DNA of 21,753 nt from the NCBI GenBank assembly GCA_035259345.1, contig DATFWK010000209.1, positions 1 to 21,753 on the forward strand, in the 5' to 3' direction. Shown here piece by piece: positions 6,250 through 13,396 of this stretch; the stretch's first letter is position 1, and each line of letters starts with the position of its first letter. Source of the DNA: DATFWK01 sp035259345. GTDB taxonomy: Bacteria > Actinomycetota > Thermoleophilia > Miltoncostaeales > Miltoncostaeaceae. The position numbers and the translations under genes were made by a program. Under the pieces are notes generated by a model that did not search any database, was not told where the DNA came from, and was given only the letters and a program-made list of their open reading frames with translations.

Positions 6250-7241
6250 GCGCGCCGGCCCCGGGGCGCGAGGTCGGCCCCGGCGAGATGGCGCGCGCGA
6301 TCGCCGACGACCCGGGGCCATGCACGCTGGCCACCCACCGCAACCCGGACGGCGACGCCATCGGCTCGCTCCTGGGGCTCGCCCGGGCGCTGCGGGCCCA
6401 GGGCCGCGACGTGTTGATGTGGCACCCGGACCGGCCGCCCGTGCCCGAGGAGCTCGCGTTCCTGCTGGCGCCAGGCGAGGCGATCGTCACCGACCTTCCC
6501 GCCGACGCCGCCGCGCGCACCCTGATCGTCCTCGACTGCGCCAGCGAGCGGCGGCTGGCCGACGCGCCGCCCGCGACCCTGGGCCGCCGGATCCTGAACA
6601 TCGACCACCACCACGACAACTCGCGCTTCGGCGAGCTCAACCTCGTGGATGCCGCCGCCTCGAGCACGGCCGAGCTGGTCGCGCGTGTGCTCGAGGCCGC
6701 CGGCTGGCCGATCGACCGCACGGTCGCCGAGCCGCTCTACGTCGGGCTGGTCACGGACACCGGTCGCTTCATGTACTCCAACACCTCGCCCGAGGCGCAC
6801 CGGGTCGCGGGCGTGCTCCTGGCCGCCGGGGTCGACGCGGCCGCGATGGGCCGGACGCTCTACGAGAGCGTGCCGCTCGTGCGGGCGCGACTGCTCGGGC
6901 GCGGCCTCGCCGGCGCGGAGACGCTCCTGGACGGCCGGCTCGCGTACCTCGCGCTCGGCCCCGAGGACTTCGCAGCCGCCGGCACGGACGACGCCGACGG
7001 CCTGGTCGAGGCGCTCCGCGGCATCCGCGGAGTGGACGTCGCCGCCGTCGCGCTCTGCCGCGCCGACGGCGCCACGCGCGTGTCGCTGCGGGCCGCCAAC
7101 CCGGCGGTGGACGTCTCGGCGATCGCCCACGCCGAGCACGGCGGCGGGCACCCGGCCGCGGCCGGCTTCACCACCCACCGGTCGCAGGACGACCTCCGGC
7201 GATGGCTCGCCGCCGAGGTCGGGAGCCGGCTCGATGGCTGA
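6246..7241 (+). CDS. nrnA: DHH-family oligoribonuclease / pAp phosphatase NrnA
   Basis: This 331-residue phosphoesterase is expected to degrade 2-5 nt RNA fragments and dephosphorylate 3'-phosphoadenosine-5'-phosphate, using Mn2+. The DHH-domain metal motifs are all present: THRNPDGDAIGS (His31, Asp35, Asp37), LDCAS, the DHH motif IDHHHDN (Asp120-His121-His122) and GLVTDTGRF. The DHHA1 substrate-binding domain ends with EHGGGHPAAAGFTTH, the GGGHxxAAG signature. Full family length, with no sign of damage. It begins at GTG 6246 inside the rbfA stop (GTGA) and overlaps truB by 8 nt. Association with rbfA-truB is common in Gram-positive bacteria and places nano-RNA recycling beside ribosome assembly and, further downstream, PNPase. 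Confidence 0.93.
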   Translation: MSAPAPGREVGPGEMARAIADDPGPCTLATHRNPDGDAIGSLLGLARALRAQGRDVLMWHPDRPPVPEELAFLLAPGEAIVTDLPADAAARTLIVLDCASERRLADAPPATLGRRILNIDHHHDNSRFGELNLVDAAASSTAELVARVLEAAGWPIDRTVAEPLYVGLVTDTGRFMYSNTSPEAHRVAGVLLAAGVDAAAMGRTLYESVPLVRARLLGRGLAGAETLLDGRLAYLALGPEDFAAAGTDDADGLVEALRGIRGVDVAAVALCRADGATRVSLRAANPAVDVSAIAHAEHGGGHPAAAGFTTHRSQDDLRRWLAAEVGSRLDG

Positions 7242-8100
7242 GGCGGGGGTCACGCCGCTCGGCTGCTGGCTCGTCGACAAGCCCGCGGGCCCGACCTCGC
7301 ACGACGTCGTCGCCCGTATCCGCGGCAGGCTCGGCCGGCGGACGCGGGTCGGCCACGCCGGCACGCTCGACCCGTTCGCCACCGGGCTGCTCGTGGTGCT
7401 CGTCGGCCGCGCCACACGCCTCGCCCGCTACCTCTCCGACCTCGACAAGACCTACCGGGCGGCCGTCCGATTCGGGGCGACCTCGCCCACCGGCGATCCG
7501 GAGGGGCCGGTTGAGGAGATGGGGCCGCCGCCCGAGCGCGCGGCCGTCGAGCGAGCCGTCGCCGGGCTGGTGGGGCCGAGCGTCCAGCGCGTGCCGGCCT
7601 TCGCCGCCGTGAAGGTCGGCGGCCAGCCGCTCTACCGGAGCGCCCGCCGCGGCGAGGCGGCGGAGCGGCCGGAGCGGCCCATCGTCGTGCACGAGGCGCG
7701 CCTCGAGGGGTACGACGCGGGGGCTGGTGTTGCGGACCTGGTGGTGCGCTGCTCCAAGGGGACGTACCTGCGCCAGATCGCGGTCGACCTCGGCGAGGGG
7801 CTCGGGTGCGGCGGCTACTGCGCCGCGCTGCGGCGGCTGGCCGTGGGCGACCTCTCGGTCGACGAGGCCGTCGCGCCGGAGGAGGTCGAGGCGGTGGGCG
7901 GCCTACCGCTGGAGCGGGCGCTCGGGCACCTCGAGCGCCGCTCGCTCTCCGACGAGGAGGCCCGCGCGCTCGCCCACGGCCGCCCGGTGGCGGGCGAGGC
8001 CCGCGGCCCGGTCGCGCTGCTCGCCGCCCGGACGCTGGTCGCCGTCGGCGAGCCGGACGGGGCGGGGATGCTGCGCCCGGCCGTGGTGCTCGCGCCGTGA
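7234..8100 (+). CDS. truB: tRNA pseudouridine(55) synthase TruB
   Basis: This 288-residue enzyme converts U55 in the T-loop of tRNAs to pseudouridine. The catalytic motif GHAGTLDPFATGLL carries the nucleophile Asp46. The N-terminal LVDKPAGPTSHDVV, the middle VPAFAAVKVGGQPLYRSARRG and the VRCSKGTYLRQIAVDLGEGLGCGGYCAALRR block are all characteristic. The C-terminal part (about 220-288) is a small PUA-like extension, as in actinobacterial TruB. ATG 7234 is supported by GGGAG at 7221-7225 and by placing the conserved GCWLVDKPAG about ten residues in. It overlaps nrnA by 8 nt and ribF by 4 nt (GTGA). Confidence 0.95.
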   Translation: MAEAGVTPLGCWLVDKPAGPTSHDVVARIRGRLGRRTRVGHAGTLDPFATGLLVVLVGRATRLARYLSDLDKTYRAAVRFGATSPTGDPEGPVEEMGPPPERAAVERAVAGLVGPSVQRVPAFAAVKVGGQPLYRSARRGEAAERPERPIVVHEARLEGYDAGAGVADLVVRCSKGTYLRQIAVDLGEGLGCGGYCAALRRLAVGDLSVDEAVAPEEVEAVGGLPLERALGHLERRSLSDEEARALAHGRPVAGEARGPVALLAARTLVAVGEPDGAGMLRPAVVLAP

Positions 8101-9053
8101 GGGTCCACGGCTCGCTCGAGGCGCTCCCGCCTGCGCCCGAGGGCCGCGCGCTCGCCATCGGCGCCTTCGACGGCGTCCACCTCGGCCACCGGGCGATCAT
8201 CGGCCGGGCGGTCGAGCGCGCGCGGGCGGCGGGCATTCCGGCGACGGTCCTCACCTTCGAGCCCCAGCCGATCGCGGTCCTGCGCCCCGAGCTCAAGACG
8301 GTCGTCCTCACGCCGCCGGAGCGCAAGGCGGAGCTGATCGCCGAGCTGGGCGTGGACGACCTGGTGATCGCGCCGTTCACACGCGCCTTCTCGCTGATCC
8401 GCTGGGACCGGTTCGCCGGGATGCTCGCGCAGCAGCCGATCGCCGCCCGCTGGGTCGTCGTCGGGCAGAACTTCCACTTCGGCAACCGCGGGCGCGGGAA
8501 CGCGGCGCTGCTCGCAGAGCGGGCCGGGTCGCTGGGCTACGCGGTCGACGTCCCGCCGATCGTCGAGTCGCCGCCGGGCAAGCCGGTGTCCTCCACGCGC
8601 GTGCGCCGCCTGGTGGCGCACGGGGAGGTCGCTGAGGTGATCCCGTTGCTCGCGCGCCCGCACTCGGTCGACGGCACCGTCGTCCACGGCGACCAGCGCG
8701 GGCGGGCGCTCGGCATCCCGACGGCCAACCTGTCGCTGCCGCCCAGCGTCGCGATCCCGGCCCGTGGTGTCTACGCCGGCCACGCGCACGTGGCGGGCGA
8801 GGTGTTCGCGGCGGCGGTGAACGTCGGGGTGGCGCCGACGTTCACCGAGGGCCTCGGCGACCTGCGCGTCGAGGTCTTCCTGCTCGACTACGAGGACGGC
8901 GACCTCTACGGCGAGGGCCTGCGCGTGTGCTTCATCGAGCGCCTGCGCCCCGAGCGGCGCTTCCCCTCGCCGGAGGCGCTCGTCGCGCAGGTGCGCGAGG
9001 ACATCGAGCGCGCCCGGGCGCTGGCGGGAGGGGTCGGAGGGGCCCTCTGCTAA
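8097..9053 (+). CDS. ribF: Bifunctional riboflavin kinase / FAD synthetase RibF
   Basis: This 318-residue enzyme phosphorylates riboflavin to FMN and then adenylylates FMN to FAD. The N-terminal nucleotidyltransferase domain shows AIGAFDGVHLGHR (His28 and His31 of the GxFDGVHxGH motif), LTFEPQP and VSSTRVRRLV. The C-terminal riboflavin kinase domain shows GRALGIPTANLSLP (around residues 203-216; PTAN contributes metal/nucleotide binding), RGVYAG, NVGVAPTF and LRVEVFLLDYEDGDLYG. It starts with GTG 8097 in a GTGA overlap with the truB stop, the usual truB-ribF arrangement. It is the last gene before the rpsO leader, and its TAA (9051-9053) lies inside the candidate -10 of rpsO. Confidence 0.95.
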   Translation: MRVHGSLEALPPAPEGRALAIGAFDGVHLGHRAIIGRAVERARAAGIPATVLTFEPQPIAVLRPELKTVVLTPPERKAELIAELGVDDLVIAPFTRAFSLIRWDRFAGMLAQQPIAARWVVVGQNFHFGNRGRGNAALLAERAGSLGYAVDVPPIVESPPGKPVSSTRVRRLVAHGEVAEVIPLLARPHSVDGTVVHGDQRGRALGIPTANLSLPPSVAIPARGVYAGHAHVAGEVFAAAVNVGVAPTFTEGLGDLRVEVFLLDYEDGDLYGEGLRVCFIERLRPERRFPSPEALVAQVREDIERARALAGGVGGALC

Positions 9054-9056
9054 CCT
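9048..9056 (+). promoter_or_regulatory. Candidate extended -10 promoter for rpsO-pnp
   Basis: TGCTAACCT spans 9048-9056 and overlaps the ribF stop codon. It differs at one base from the TGCTATCCT upstream of rimP. A start near 9063 would give an rpsO leader of about 175 nt. No clear -35 element is visible. If this promoter is used, the left arm of the longest leader helix (9054-9064) would be mostly absent from that transcript and present only in read-through RNA from ribF. Confidence 0.4.
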
Positions 9057-9238
9057 GTCGGCCGAAGCTGAACGCGTCACGCCTCACATCCACGAGCGGT
9101 TCCCGCCGGGGGTCTCATCCCGGCCGACGGGCCAACTCGTGAGGGCGCCGGGGTCACGGACGAGTCCGGTCGGCGCAGGCATCGAACCGACCCGGGGCGG
9201 TCTTTCGACGGCCCCGAGGCTGTGACAGGAGAAGACGA
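9054..9238 (+). promoter_or_regulatory. Structured 5' leader of rpsO, candidate S15-responsive RNA
   Basis: This 185-nt interval has no gene but several stable complementarities. CCTGTCGGCCG (9054-9064) pairs with CGGCCGACGGG (9121-9131) with one G-U. GCGCCG (9145-9150) pairs with CGGCGC (9171-9176) around an inner CGGA/TCCG hairpin with CGAG loop (9157-9168). CGGGGC-g-GTC (9193-9202) pairs with GAC-g-GCCCCG (9207-9216), loop TTTC, with a single G/G mismatch. The last hairpin ends 11 nt before the AGGAG ribosome site (9228-9232). Ribosomal protein S15 represses its own translation through structurally different leaders in several phyla, including actinobacteria. This leader fits that pattern by position and structure, but I cannot match it to a named family. 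Confidence 0.55.
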
Positions 9239-9505
9239 ATGCTCGCAAAGGAGACCAAGGCCGAGGTCATGGGCGCCCACCGGCGCCATGAGTCCGACAC
9301 GGGGTCGCCCCAGGTGCAGGTCGCGCTGCTCACCGAGCGCATCAACACGCTCACGGAGCACCTGCGGACCCACACCAAGGACCATCACTCGCGCAGGGGA
9401 CTGCTGATGATGGTGGGCCGCCGCAGGCGGCTCCTGAACTACCTCCAGCGGACGGACCTCGACGGCTACCGAGAGCTGACGAGGGCGCTCGGGCTGCGCC
9501 GCTAG
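9239..9505 (+). CDS. rpsO: 30S ribosomal protein uS15
   Basis: This 88-residue ribosomal protein binds the three-way junction of helices 20-22 in 16S rRNA and starts assembly of the central domain. The family text is unmistakable: TGSPQVQVALLTERINTLTEHLRTHTKDHHSRRGLLMMVGRRRRLLNYLQRTDLDGYRELTRALGLRR, with the conserved RNA-contacting TGS-x-Q-VQ, H-x-K-DHHSRRGL and RRR-LL-YL segments. ATG 9239 is set by AGGAG at 9228-9232 and by the family's usual length of 88-89. It follows the structured leader and precedes pnp in the order found across most bacteria. Confidence 0.98.
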   Translation: MLAKETKAEVMGAHRRHESDTGSPQVQVALLTERINTLTEHLRTHTKDHHSRRGLLMMVGRRRRLLNYLQRTDLDGYRELTRALGLRR

Positions 9506-9516
9506 ACGACGATCGA

Positions 9517-9546
9517 GCCGGGCACAGGGCCCGGCGCTGAAGCGCC
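9517..9546 (+). promoter_or_regulatory. Two competing hairpins between rpsO and pnp
   Basis: GCCGGGC (9517-9523) and GCCCGGC (9529-9535) form a 7-bp stem with loop ACAGG. GGCGC (9533-9537) and GCGCC (9542-9546) form a 5-bp stem with loop TGAA. The second shares bases 9533-9535 with the first, so both cannot form in full at once. No T-tract follows either. In Escherichia coli this intergenic region carries a terminator and an RNase III site through which PNPase autoregulates. A comparable processing role here is inference from position. Confidence 0.5.
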
Positions 9547-9582
9547 CCGCCGGGTGGCGTGGGCGAGAGGGGACACGAAGAT

Positions 9583-11790
9583 ATGGGAGTCGAGACAGAG
9601 AGCGTGGAGGTCGGCGGGCTCGCCGTCTCCTTCGAGACCGGGCGCCTCGCCAAGCAGGCGAACGGAGCCGTGGTCGTCAGGGCCGGGGACAGCATGGTGC
9701 TGGTCACGGCAGTGGGCTTGCGGGAGGCCCGTGAGGGAGTGGACTTCTTCCCGCTGACGGTGGACGTCGAGGAGCGGATGTACGCGGCCGGGAAGATCCC
9801 CGGCGGGTTCATCAAGCGCGAGAGCCGTCCCAGCGAGCGCGCGACGCTCACGGCGCGGATGACGGACCGCCCGATCCGGCCGCTCTGGCCGAAGGGCTAC
9901 CGAAACGAGACGCAGGTCATCGCGACCGTGCTGTCCGCGGACCAGGTCAACGCGTTCGACACGCTGTGCATCAACGGCGCGTCGGCGGCGCTGATGATCT
10001 CGGACCTGCCCTTCCAGGGCCCGATCGGGGCCGTGCGCATCGGCCTGATCGACGACGAGTTCATCATCAACCCGACCCTCCAGGAGATGGAGGAGTCGGA
10101 CCTCGACCTGATCGTGGCCGGCACCAAGGACGCGATCTCGATGGTCGAGGCCGGCGCGAGCGAGGTCGACGAGGAGACGATCCTCGAGGCGCTCGCGCTC
10201 GCGCACGAGGAGATCGGCAAGCTCTGCGACGCCCAGGTCGAGCTCGCGCGCCGGGCCGGCAAGGCGAAGTGGGAGGTCGAGCCGGTCACCGTCGACCCGG
10301 CCATGCTGAAGAAGGTCCAGAGCGCGGCGGGGAAGAGCCTCGAGGAGGCGACCCTGGAGCAGGGCAAGCTCGACCGCCGGGACAAGGTCGCGGTCGCGCG
10401 CGCGGCCGCCGCTGCCGCGGTCATCGGCGAGGACCCGGAGCCCGAGGACGTCAAGGCCTTCGGGCTCGCGTTCGACGCGCTGCAGAAGTCGATCATCCGC
10501 AAGCGGATCGCGGTCGACAAGCGCCGTCCGGACGGGCGCGCCTCCGACGAGATCCGCCCGATCGCCTGCGATGTGGGCGTCGCGCCCAGGACGCACGGCT
10601 CGGGCCTGTTCACCCGCGGCGAGACCCAGGTGATGACGCTGCTCGCGCTCGGCACCACCAAGGAGGCCCAGCGCATCGACGGCCTCGGCCTCGAGACCTC
10701 CAAGCGCTACATCCACCACTACAACTTCCCGCCCTTCAGCGTCGGCGAGACCGGCTTCATGCGAGGCCCGAAGCGCCGGGACATCGGCCACGGCGCGCTC
10801 GCCGAGCGCGCGCTCATGCCGCTCATCCCGAGCGAGGAGGAGTTCCCCTACACGCTGCGCCTGGTCAGCGAGACGCTCGAGAGCAACGGCTCGTCGTCGA
10901 TGGCCTCGGTCTGCGGCTCGACGCTCGCGCTGCTCGACGCCGGCGTTAAGGTCCCGCGCTCGGTGGCCGGCATCGCGATGGGCCTCATCAAGGAGGGCGA
11001 CGACTACGTCATCCTCTCCGACATCCAGGGCGACGAGGACCATCTCGGCGACATGGACTTCAAGATCGCCGGCACGGAGCAGGGCATCACGGCGCTCCAG
11101 ATGGACATCAAGATCGGCGGCGTGACCTTCGACATCATGCGCGACGCCCTCGCCCAGGCGAAGGCCGGCCGCCACCACATCCTGGGGGAGATGGCGAAGG
11201 CGATCTCGGAGCCGCGCGAGGAGCTCTCGCCGTGGGCCCCGCGCATCACCTCCCTGCGCATCGACCCCGAGAAGATCGGCATGGTCATCGGCAAGGGCGG
11301 CGAGACCATCCGCAGCCTCGAGGCCGACTACGACGTCGAGATCTCGATCGAGGACGACGGCGTCGTCCACGTCTACGGGGTGGAGGGCAAGAAGGCCGAC
11401 GAGGCCATCGAGCGCATCCGCGCGATGACGAAGGACGTCGAGGTCGGGGACGTGTTCGAGCACGCCAAGGTCGTGAAGACGACGGCCTTCGGCGCGTTCG
11501 TCGAGCTCTCCAAGGGCGTCGACGGGCTCCTGCACATCTCGAACCTCTCGCAGGGCCGCGTCGACCGCGTCGAGGACGTGCTGAACCGCGGCGACACGGT
11601 GGACGTGCGCGTCGTCGAGGTGGACAAGGCGCGCGGGCGGATCGGCCTGCGCATCCTCGGCATGGAGGACGTCCAGAACGACGGCGGTGGCGGCGGCGAC
11701 CGTGACGGCGGTGGCGGCGGGGGGAACGGCGACCGCCCGCCGCGGCGCCGGCGCCGGCGCGTGAGCGCCAGCGACGTGCCCGCCGAGTGA
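9583..11790 (+). CDS. pnp: Polyribonucleotide nucleotidyltransferase (PNPase)
   Basis: This 735-residue trimeric 3'-5' phosphorolytic exoribonuclease also makes RNA tails. Domains in order: RNase PH-1 (about 10-145, with the RNA-channel segment AAGKIPGGFIKRE and RPIRPLWPKGYRNE), an all-alpha linker domain, RNase PH-2 (about 320-540), KH (about 558-610, IGMVIGKGGETIR) and S1 (about 625-695, GDVFEHAKVVKTTAFGAFVEL). The catalytic acidic motif GDEDHLGDMDFK contains Asp486 and Asp492, aligned with the metal-binding pair of the E. coli enzyme; DIKIGG follows. ATG 9583 is favoured over GTG 9559 because GAGAGGGG (9564-9571) lies between them. The C-terminal 40 or so residues are a Gly-rich then Arg-rich tail (GGGGGDRD..., PPRRRRRR). 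The gene overlaps the M16 protease by 4 nt. Confidence 0.97.
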   Translation: MGVETESVEVGGLAVSFETGRLAKQANGAVVVRAGDSMVLVTAVGLREAREGVDFFPLTVDVEERMYAAGKIPGGFIKRESRPSERATLTARMTDRPIRPLWPKGYRNETQVIATVLSADQVNAFDTLCINGASAALMISDLPFQGPIGAVRIGLIDDEFIINPTLQEMEESDLDLIVAGTKDAISMVEAGASEVDEETILEALALAHEEIGKLCDAQVELARRAGKAKWEVEPVTVDPAMLKKVQSAAGKSLEEATLEQGKLDRRDKVAVARAAAAAAVIGEDPEPEDVKAFGLAFDALQKSIIRKRIAVDKRRPDGRASDEIRPIACDVGVAPRTHGSGLFTRGETQVMTLLALGTTKEAQRIDGLGLETSKRYIHHYNFPPFSVGETGFMRGPKRRDIGHGALAERALMPLIPSEEEFPYTLRLVSETLESNGSSSMASVCGSTLALLDAGVKVPRSVAGIAMGLIKEGDDYVILSDIQGDEDHLGDMDFKIAGTEQGITALQMDIKIGGVTFDIMRDALAQAKAGRHHILGEMAKAISEPREELSPWAPRITSLRIDPEKIGMVIGKGGETIRSLEADYDVEISIEDDGVVHVYGVEGKKADEAIERIRAMTKDVEVGDVFEHAKVVKTTAFGAFVELSKGVDGLLHISNLSQGRVDRVEDVLNRGDTVDVRVVEVDKARGRIGLRILGMEDVQNDGGGGGDRDGGGGGGNGDRPPRRRRRRVSASDVPAE

Positions 11791-13067
11791 GCGCCCAGCC
11801 GACCATCACCACCACCTCCACGGGGCTCCGGGTCGTCTCGGAGCCCCTCGCGGGGGTGCGATCCGTCGCCCTCGGCATCTGGGTCGGCGTCGGCTCGCGG
11901 TTCGAGCGGCCCGAGGAGTCGGGCGTCTCGCACTTCATCGAGCACCTGCTCTTCAAGGGCACCCCGCGCTACTCGGCGGAGGCGATCGCCCAGCTCTTCG
12001 ACGGGCTCGGCGGCGAGGTCAACGCGGCCACCGGGCGCGACTACACGGTCTTCTACGCGCGCGTCCTCGACGAGCACCTGGACGAGGCCGTGCCGGTGCT
12101 CTCGGACATGCTCCAGCGGCCGGGGTTCTTCGAGCTCGAGCAGGAGCGCGAGGTCGTGCTCGAGGAGATCGCCATGTACGAGGACGACCCGCAGGACCTC
12201 GTCCACGACCTCGTCGGCGCCGCCGTCTTCCCCGAGCAGTCCCTGGGACGGCCGGTCATCGGCACGGCCCAGGTGATCGGCTCGGTGGACGAGCCGGGCA
12301 TCCGCGGTTACTTCCGCTCCCACTACACGACCCCGAACATGGTCGTCGCGGCGGCCGGGAACATCGAGCACGACCACCTGGTGGCGCTGGCCGAGCAGCT
12401 CCTGGGCGACGTCCCCGCCGGCGAGGGCAAGCTCGCGTTCGAGCCCGCGGCGCCGGGGCCGGCGACGCTCGTCATCCGCGAGCGCCCGACCGAGCAGTAC
12501 CACCTGGCGCTCGGGGGCCCCGGGCTCAGCCGCTCGGACGACCGGCGCCACGCCCAGTCCGTGCTCGACACGCTGCTCGGCGGGTCGATGAGCAGCCGGC
12601 TGTTCCAGGAGATCCGGGAGAAGCGCGGCCTGGCGTATGCGGTCGGCTCCTACACGGTCGGCTACGCCGAGACCGGCCAGGTCGGCGTGTTCCTCGGCAC
12701 CCGGGAGGAGAACCTCGGGACGGCCTGCTCGGTCATCGGCGCCGAGCTCCGGCGCATGGTCGAGGAGCCCGTTCCGGCCGCCGAGCTGACCCGGGCGAAG
12801 GAGCACCTCAAGGGACGGCTCGTCCTGTCGCTGGAGAGCCCCGTCATGCGGATGAACCGCATCGGCAAGGCCGCGGTGACCGACACCGAGATGCTGACGA
12901 TCGACGAGATCATCGCCCGCATCGACGCCGTCGAGGCCGATGACGTGCAGGCCCTCGCCATCGACCACTGGCGCCCGGAGCGGCTGTCGCTCGCGGCCAT
13001 CGGGCCGAGCGGGGACGCGGTCCGCCGCGCGGTCGAGGGCCTCTCGCCGGCGCTGGCAGCCGCCTAG
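11787..13067 (+). CDS. M16 family zinc metalloprotease (pitrilysin/MPP-like)
   Basis: This 426-residue protein belongs to the M16 peptidases that resemble the mitochondrial processing peptidase beta subunit and bacterial YmxG/MlpA. The inverted zinc motif HFIEH (His49-x2-Glu52-His53) is intact, and the third ligand is expected in VVLEEIAMYEDDP (Glu126 or Glu127). The C-terminal half has the GSMSSRLFQEIREKRGLAYAVGSY segment that supplies substrate-binding Arg/Tyr residues. There is no signal peptide, so it is probably cytosolic. GTG 11787 overlaps the pnp stop (GTGA). A pnp-M16 pairing is widespread in actinobacteria and Firmicutes, though the substrate is unknown. Its TAG overlaps, base for base, the stop codon of the convergent gene on the other strand, with no terminator between them. 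Confidence 0.92.
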   Translation: MSAQPTITTTSTGLRVVSEPLAGVRSVALGIWVGVGSRFERPEESGVSHFIEHLLFKGTPRYSAEAIAQLFDGLGGEVNAATGRDYTVFYARVLDEHLDEAVPVLSDMLQRPGFFELEQEREVVLEEIAMYEDDPQDLVHDLVGAAVFPEQSLGRPVIGTAQVIGSVDEPGIRGYFRSHYTTPNMVVAAAGNIEHDHLVALAEQLLGDVPAGEGKLAFEPAAPGPATLVIRERPTEQYHLALGGPGLSRSDDRRHAQSVLDTLLGGSMSSRLFQEIREKRGLAYAVGSYTVGYAETGQVGVFLGTREENLGTACSVIGAELRRMVEEPVPAAELTRAKEHLKGRLVLSLESPVMRMNRIGKAAVTDTEMLTIDEIIARIDAVEADDVQALAIDHWRPERLSLAAIGPSGDAVRRAVEGLSPALAAA

Positions 13068-13396
13068 CCAGGGGCCTCCGCCGTCGCGATCGGCTCGTCT
13101 CCGAAGAGGCGGAACGAGCCGATCTCCTCGAGCGCGCTGACGACCGGGCCCTCGTCGAGGCGCTCGTCGATGCCGGCCTGGAAGTCGCGAAAGGCGGCGA
13201 CCTCGGAGAGCGGGCTCCCGCCGTCGTCGGTCTCGGCGAGGTGCACGAAGCTCACGCCGTCCTCGAGCCGGAAGGCTGCGTAGCGCAGCCCGTCCGGCCT
13301 CGTCCTTCCAAGCTCGTCGTAGACCGCGCGGATCAGGGCCTCGTGCTCGGCGACACGCTCCGGCTTGACCCTGTAGCGAACCATGACTCTTCTCAT
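13064..13396 (-). CDS. Small ABM-like (dimeric alpha-beta barrel) protein
   Basis: This is a 110-residue protein. The start RRVMVRYRVKPERVAEHEALIRAVYDELGRTRPDGLRYAAFRLEDGVSFVHLAETDD has the beta-alpha-beta pattern of antibiotic-biosynthesis-monooxygenase-like (ABM) proteins, in which the conserved V-RY-VKPE and a central F-H-L strand line the active cleft. These proteins range from quinol monooxygenases to binding proteins with no known enzymatic activity, so I do not assign a reaction. ATG 13396 has a near-perfect AGGAGGT ribosome site at 13403-13409 (minus-strand sense) and overlaps the MFS stop as ATGA. The two products are therefore probably made together from one transcript, which suggests that this protein handles, or is protected from, the exporter's substrate. 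The stop (13064-13066) interlocks with that of the M16 gene. Confidence 0.75.
   Translation of the reverse strand: MRRVMVRYRVKPERVAEHEALIRAVYDELGRTRPDGLRYAAFRLEDGVSFVHLAETDDGGSPLSEVAAFRDFQAGIDERLDEGPVVSALEEIGSFRLFGDEPIATAEAPG

Noticed and set aside
11692..11723. GGC/GGT-rich runs at the pnp 3' end as a DNA repeat or unstable tract
   Set aside because: It is the in-frame Gly tail of PNPase with mixed codons; no perfect long repeat unit is present.
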